Positions 60,732-64,000 of a stretch of DNA of 64,000 nt are shown piece by piece (position 1 is the stretch's first letter; each line of letters starts with the position of its first letter). The DNA lies in the NCBI GenBank assembly GCA_009497875.2, contig CP032508.2:558001-622000 (forward strand), given 5' to 3'. The DNA comes from a gamma proteobacterium SS-5 (GTDB taxonomy: Bacteria > Pseudomonadota > Gammaproteobacteria > Chromatiales > Chromatiaceae). The notes beneath the pieces are model-generated. The model made no database searches. It saw only the letters and a program-made list of their open reading frames with translations, and had not been told where the DNA came from. The position numbers were made by a program, and so were the translations under genes.

Positions 60732-62222
60732 ATGCCCGAAACCCCGCTCGCCGCCGAGGACCGCCGTTTTTTCGATCTGGTGGCCGATGTCATCTTCGCC
60801 AATCCCTTCAGCACCCAATATCAAGAGGTGGCAGCGCGTCTGTCCGAGGTCACCCGCCTGCCGGCCAGCGACAGCAAGCAGCGTTACCTGGATGCCGTGG
60901 CCGAGATCCTTTGCGAACGGCTTGCGCAGCTGGCCGGGCGGGGTATCCGCCGGGTCGGGGATGTGCATCCCCGCGATCAGAAGGCCCTGGAATACGTGCT
61001 GCTGTTCCGCTGCTATCACAGCTATAACGCGGCCTTTGACGGGCTGATCGAGACCCAGCTCAAACGCGGCGATGAGTCCGTGCCCGTGCCCTTTGCCGAT
61101 GAACTGCTCGGCGAGCTGGCCGATTGCGGCGTGGCGGCGCTGGATGCCCTGCGCTACATCAGCCTGTTCTATCAGCTGCGCCGTGCCTATCACTTCATCG
61201 ACCAGACCCTGATCGGCCAGAGCCCCTGCATGGTACGCCTGCGCCATGCCCTGTGGAATAACGTCTTCACCACCGATATCCGCACCTACGGCAACCAGCT
61301 GTGGGGGCGCATGGAGGACTTCTCTACCCTGCTGCTGGGGGAGACCGGCAGTGGCAAGGGTGCTGCGGCGGCGGCCATAGGCCGCTCCGGGGCCATCCCC
61401 TTTGATCCGGCCAGCGGTCGTTTCAAGGCCAGCTTCACCACCAGTTTTATCGCCACCAATCTGTCCCAGTTCCCGGAGAGCCTGATCGAGTCCGAGCTGT
61501 TTGGCCACCGCAAGGGGGCCTTTACCGGTGCCATCGACCACCATCAGGGGGTGTTTCAGCGTTGCAGCCCCCACGGTGCCCTGTTTCTGGATGAGATTGG
61601 CGATGTCAGCCTGCCCACCCAGATCAAGCTGCTCAATGTGCTGCAGGAGCGGCGCTTCTCACCCGTGGGCAGTCATCAGGTGATGAAGTTCTCCGGTCGG
61701 GTCATAGCCGCCACCAACCGCCCCCTGGACCGGTTGCGCCAGGAGGGGCGTTTTCGCGAGGATTTCTATTATCGACTCAGCTCCGATGTCATTTTGGTGC
61801 CCAGCCTGCGCGAGCGCCTGGCGGAGCAGGCCGATGAGTTGGACGCCCTGCTGGCCCTGCTCATCCAGCGCATGACCGGCGGCCAGAATACCAGCCTGGT
61901 GGAGCAGGCGCGCCGGGCGCTCAAGGCCCAGTTGCCGCCAAACTACCCCTGGCCGGGCAATGTGCGCGAGCTGGAACAGGCGGTGCGGCGGGTGCTTCTC
62001 ACTGGCAGCTATCGCCCCGATCTGGATAGCAACCTGGACGCCAATGGCCCAGCCGACCCCTGGCTGGAGGCCCTGACCCAAGGCCAGCTCAGCGCCCAGG
62101 AGCTGTTGGCGGGCTATTGCCAGCGGCTTTATCGGCAATGGGGCAGCTATGAAAAGGTAGCGCAACAGACCGGGCTGGATCGGCGCACGGCGAAGAAGCA
62201 TATAGAGGCCTGTCGGCTTTAG
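60732..62222 (+). CDS. Sigma-54-dependent transcriptional activator
   Basis: A 496-residue regulator from ATG 60732 (MPETPLAAEDRRFFDLVADV). An in-frame ATG at 60690 would add 14 residues. The N-terminal ~190 residues are an unrecognised helical sensor region with no receiver, GAF or PAS signature. The AAA+ core has Walker A GETGSGKG (203-210; family consensus GETGTGKE), ESELFGHRKGAFTGA with the sigma-54-contacting GAFTGA loop, ALFLDEIGDVSLPTQIKLL and YPWPGNVRELEQAVRR. The C-terminal HTH is YEKVAQQTGLDRRTAKKHIE. Target genes unknown. The stop overlaps the convergent ptsP stop by 4 bp. Confidence 0.9.
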   Translation: MPETPLAAEDRRFFDLVADVIFANPFSTQYQEVAARLSEVTRLPASDSKQRYLDAVAEILCERLAQLAGRGIRRVGDVHPRDQKALEYVLLFRCYHSYNAAFDGLIETQLKRGDESVPVPFADELLGELADCGVAALDALRYISLFYQLRRAYHFIDQTLIGQSPCMVRLRHALWNNVFTTDIRTYGNQLWGRMEDFSTLLLGETGSGKGAAAAAIGRSGAIPFDPASGRFKASFTTSFIATNLSQFPESLIESELFGHRKGAFTGAIDHHQGVFQRCSPHGALFLDEIGDVSLPTQIKLLNVLQERRFSPVGSHQVMKFSGRVIAATNRPLDRLRQEGRFREDFYYRLSSDVILVPSLRERLAEQADELDALLALLIQRMTGGQNTSLVEQARRALKAQLPPNYPWPGNVRELEQAVRRVLLTGSYRPDLDSNLDANGPADPWLEALTQGQLSAQELLAGYCQRLYRQWGSYEKVAQQTGLDRRTAKKHIEACRL

Positions 62223-64000
62223 CTCCCCCCTACAGCGCCGGTGGGGGCGACCAGATGCAGCATATCGTGCTCCATCAGCAGGCGTTCCATGAGGATTTTC
62301 ACCGTCTCCGGTTCCTCGCAACAGAGGGCGGAGGCGGCCATGTGCTGGGCCAGGGGCAGGTCGATGTGGCTCAGCGCGTATTTGATCTTGAGCAGGCCGC
62401 CGGCGCTCATGCTCAGGTGACGATAGCCCATGCCCACCAGCAGGATGGCAGAGAGAGGGTTGCCGGCCATCTCGCCACAGACGCTGATGTCCTCCACCTG
62501 TGGCCCGGCGTCGCGCATCACCTGATGGATGGCCTTGAGCACCGCCGGATGCAGGTCGCTGAACAGGTCCCCGACATTGGGATTGTTGCGGTCCACCGCC
62601 AGCAGATATTGGGTGAGGTCGTTGGTGCCCAGGGAGATGAAATCCACCAGACAGGCCAGGGCCTCGGCCTGAAATACCGCCGAGGGCACCTCGATCATCA
62701 CCCCCAGTTTGGGCCGCCGTACCTTGCGCCCCTCTTGCAGCACCTCGTCTAGGGCCTGTTGGATCAGGCGCTTGGCGTCGATCACCTCGCTGATGTGACT
62801 GATCATGGGCAGCAGGATGCGCAGATTGTCCAGCCCGACCGAGGCGCGCAGCATGGCGCGGACCTGGGTGAGGAAGATCTCCGGGTGATCCAGGGAGATG
62901 CGGATGCCGCGCCAGCCGAGGAAGGGATTGGATTCATTGATGGGGAAATAGGGCAGCGGCTTGTCGCCGCCGATATCCAGGGTGCGCAGGGTCACCGGGC
63001 GCGGATGGAAATGCTTGAGTACGCGGCGGTAGTTGTTGCGCTGCACCTCTTCGCTGGGAAAGCGGTCACGCACCATGAAAGGCAGTTCGGTACGGTACAG
63101 GCCCACGCCTTCGGATTCCTCCAGCCCCAGGCTGCTGGTCTCGGACACCAGGCCGGTGTTCAGATAGACATGCACCCGTTCACCATCCCGGGTCTGTGAG
63201 TGACAGCCGCGCATCTGCTCCAGCACCGCGCTCTGGCTGTGCATCTCGCTGATCAGCTTGGCGTATTCCTCCAGCACCGAGGGCGGCGGTTGCAGGTGCA
63301 CCCGGCCCAGGTAGCCATCCACGATCAGCTCATGCCCCTCCAGTCGGCCGACCTGCAGATCGGCCACACCCATGATGGCCGGAATGCCCAGGGCGCGGGC
63401 CAGTATGGCGACGTGGGAAGCACTGGAGCCGGTGGCGCAGACTATGCCCTTGAGCTGGCCCACCGGCACCTCGGCCAGCTGGGTGGCACTGACCTCCTCG
63501 CCCACCAGGATGGTGCTCGCGGGGTAGTTCTCCGGCGGCAGGCTTTGGCTGTGCTGCAGGTGCGAGAGGATACGTCGCCCCAGGTCACGGATGTCCGAGC
63601 CGCGCTCGCGCATGTAGGCATCTTCCATGCTCTCGAACACCTTGCAGTGCTCGTCGATGGTGCGGCGCAAGGCCCCCGGTGCCCAACAGCCCTGCTGGAT
63701 CAGCTCTTCCACCCGATTGAGCAGGGAATCGCTGCGCAACAGCATGGCCCAGGCATCGAACAGGGCGGCATCCTCCTCCGACAGGCTGATCGCCATCTGC
63801 TGCTTGAGGCCGCCGATCTCGGCGCTGGCCTTGTCCAGGGCGGCGTGAAAGCGGGCCACCTCCTCCTCCGGCCGGTCCACCGGCCGGTCCGGCACCAGCC
63901 GCAGCTCGGCCGGCCTGAAGGCCACCACGGCGGTGCCTATACCGACCCCCGAGGCGCTCGGCCGCCCGGTCATAAAGCGCTTTTGCCGCCGCTTGGCCGC
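62219..64000 (-). CDS. ptsP: PtsP, phosphoenolpyruvate-protein phosphotransferase (EI-Ntr), 5'-truncated by window edge
   Basis: 584 residues are visible from the ATG at 63973, but the frame is open to the window edge (AAKRRQKRF upstream). PtsP proteins carry an N-terminal GAF domain that would lie outside. Seen: TGSSASHVAILARALGIPAI with the phosphorylated His, EGVGLYRTELPFM, LDIGGDKPLPYFPINESNPF, FISLGTNDLTQYLLAVDRNN and the catalytic Cys region ISVCGEMAGNP. It transfers phosphate from PEP to NPr (PtsO), linking nitrogen and carbon status. The last residues overlap the sigma-54 activator stop. Confidence 0.92.
   Translation of the reverse strand, partial: AAKRRQKRFMTGRPSASGVGIGTAVVAFRPAELRLVPDRPVDRPEEEVARFHAALDKASAEIGGLKQQMAISLSEEDAALFDAWAMLLRSDSLLNRVEELIQQGCWAPGALRRTIDEHCKVFESMEDAYMRERGSDIRDLGRRILSHLQHSQSLPPENYPASTILVGEEVSATQLAEVPVGQLKGIVCATGSSASHVAILARALGIPAIMGVADLQVGRLEGHELIVDGYLGRVHLQPPPSVLEEYAKLISEMHSQSAVLEQMRGCHSQTRDGERVHVYLNTGLVSETSSLGLEESEGVGLYRTELPFMVRDRFPSEEVQRNNYRRVLKHFHPRPVTLRTLDIGGDKPLPYFPINESNPFLGWRGIRISLDHPEIFLTQVRAMLRASVGLDNLRILLPMISHISEVIDAKRLIQQALDEVLQEGRKVRRPKLGVMIEVPSAVFQAEALACLVDFISLGTNDLTQYLLAVDRNNPNVGDLFSDLHPAVLKAIHQVMRDAGPQVEDISVCGEMAGNPLSAILLVGMGYRHLSMSAGGLLKIKYALSHIDLPLAQHMAASALCCEEPETVKILMERLLMEHDMLHLVAPTGAVGGS

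Overview
This 64 kb window looks like chromosome from a GC-rich, sulfur-oxidising gammaproteobacterium, most like the Chromatiaceae and relatives. The main evidence is a dissimilatory APS reductase pair (aprBA, 42359-44881), two sulfur-globule proteins with signal peptides (26619-27743), and gammaproteobacterial housekeeping genes (aceEF, rnt, grxD, slyX, rimK, tmcA, mlaA, aas-lplT, ptsP). No photosynthesis, rRNA or tRNA genes were seen, so the window does not show whether the organism is phototrophic.

Layout. 1-2066: 3' part of a SNF2 helicase gene. 2067-6925: AT-rich accessory island with integron-like gene cassettes (two clear attC sites at 4727-4794 and 5371-5433). It carries a C5-methyltransferase plus NotI-like endonuclease pair, an M15-peptidase-like gene and a TumE/TumA-like toxin-antitoxin pair. 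6926-13320: five overlapping minus-strand genes encoding a MoxR-type AAA+ ATPase, a helical protein of unknown function, a fusion of an HExxH metalloprotease-like region with a vWA domain, a charged helical protein, and an adenylate-forming (PaaK-like) enzyme. This is the best candidate for an undescribed multi-gene system. 14115-15551: lpdA, cut off from aceF and aceE (21897-26229) by a second AT-rich island (15.6-21.8 kb). That island holds small toxin-antitoxin genes, many of them broken, plus attC remnants and a dense family of short palindromic repeats.

26.2-42 kb is mostly core genome: sulfur-globule proteins, mlaA, rnt, grxD, an asparagine-synthase-type amidotransferase, sodB, dxs, topA, smg, dprA, a LysM protein, def and a CheY-like gene. 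42.3-49.2 kb joins sulfur metabolism to signalling. aprA and aprB are followed upstream by slyX, an ArsR-family regulator with two cysteines (C41 and C107) like persulfide sensors, a receiver-PAS protein and a hybrid histidine kinase with a degenerate receiver. 49.4-64 kb has bcp, tmcA (start region replaced by a repeat), a lone flagellin, a rimK / aspartoacylase-like / rimB-like operon, a lipoprotein, a CbiM-like membrane protein, lplT-aas, a sigma-54 activator and the truncated ptsP.

Several dispersed repeat families recur between genes: AGGGGTCAGACCCCT palindromes, TAGCCCGGAT...ATCCGGG units, purine-rich GGACAGAGGAC runs, and inverted-repeat elements beginning AACCTAAAAAGAGCATTTG. They often sit exactly where attC sites or gene ends are truncated. 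All function calls are from reading motifs and family resemblance; no database search was run.
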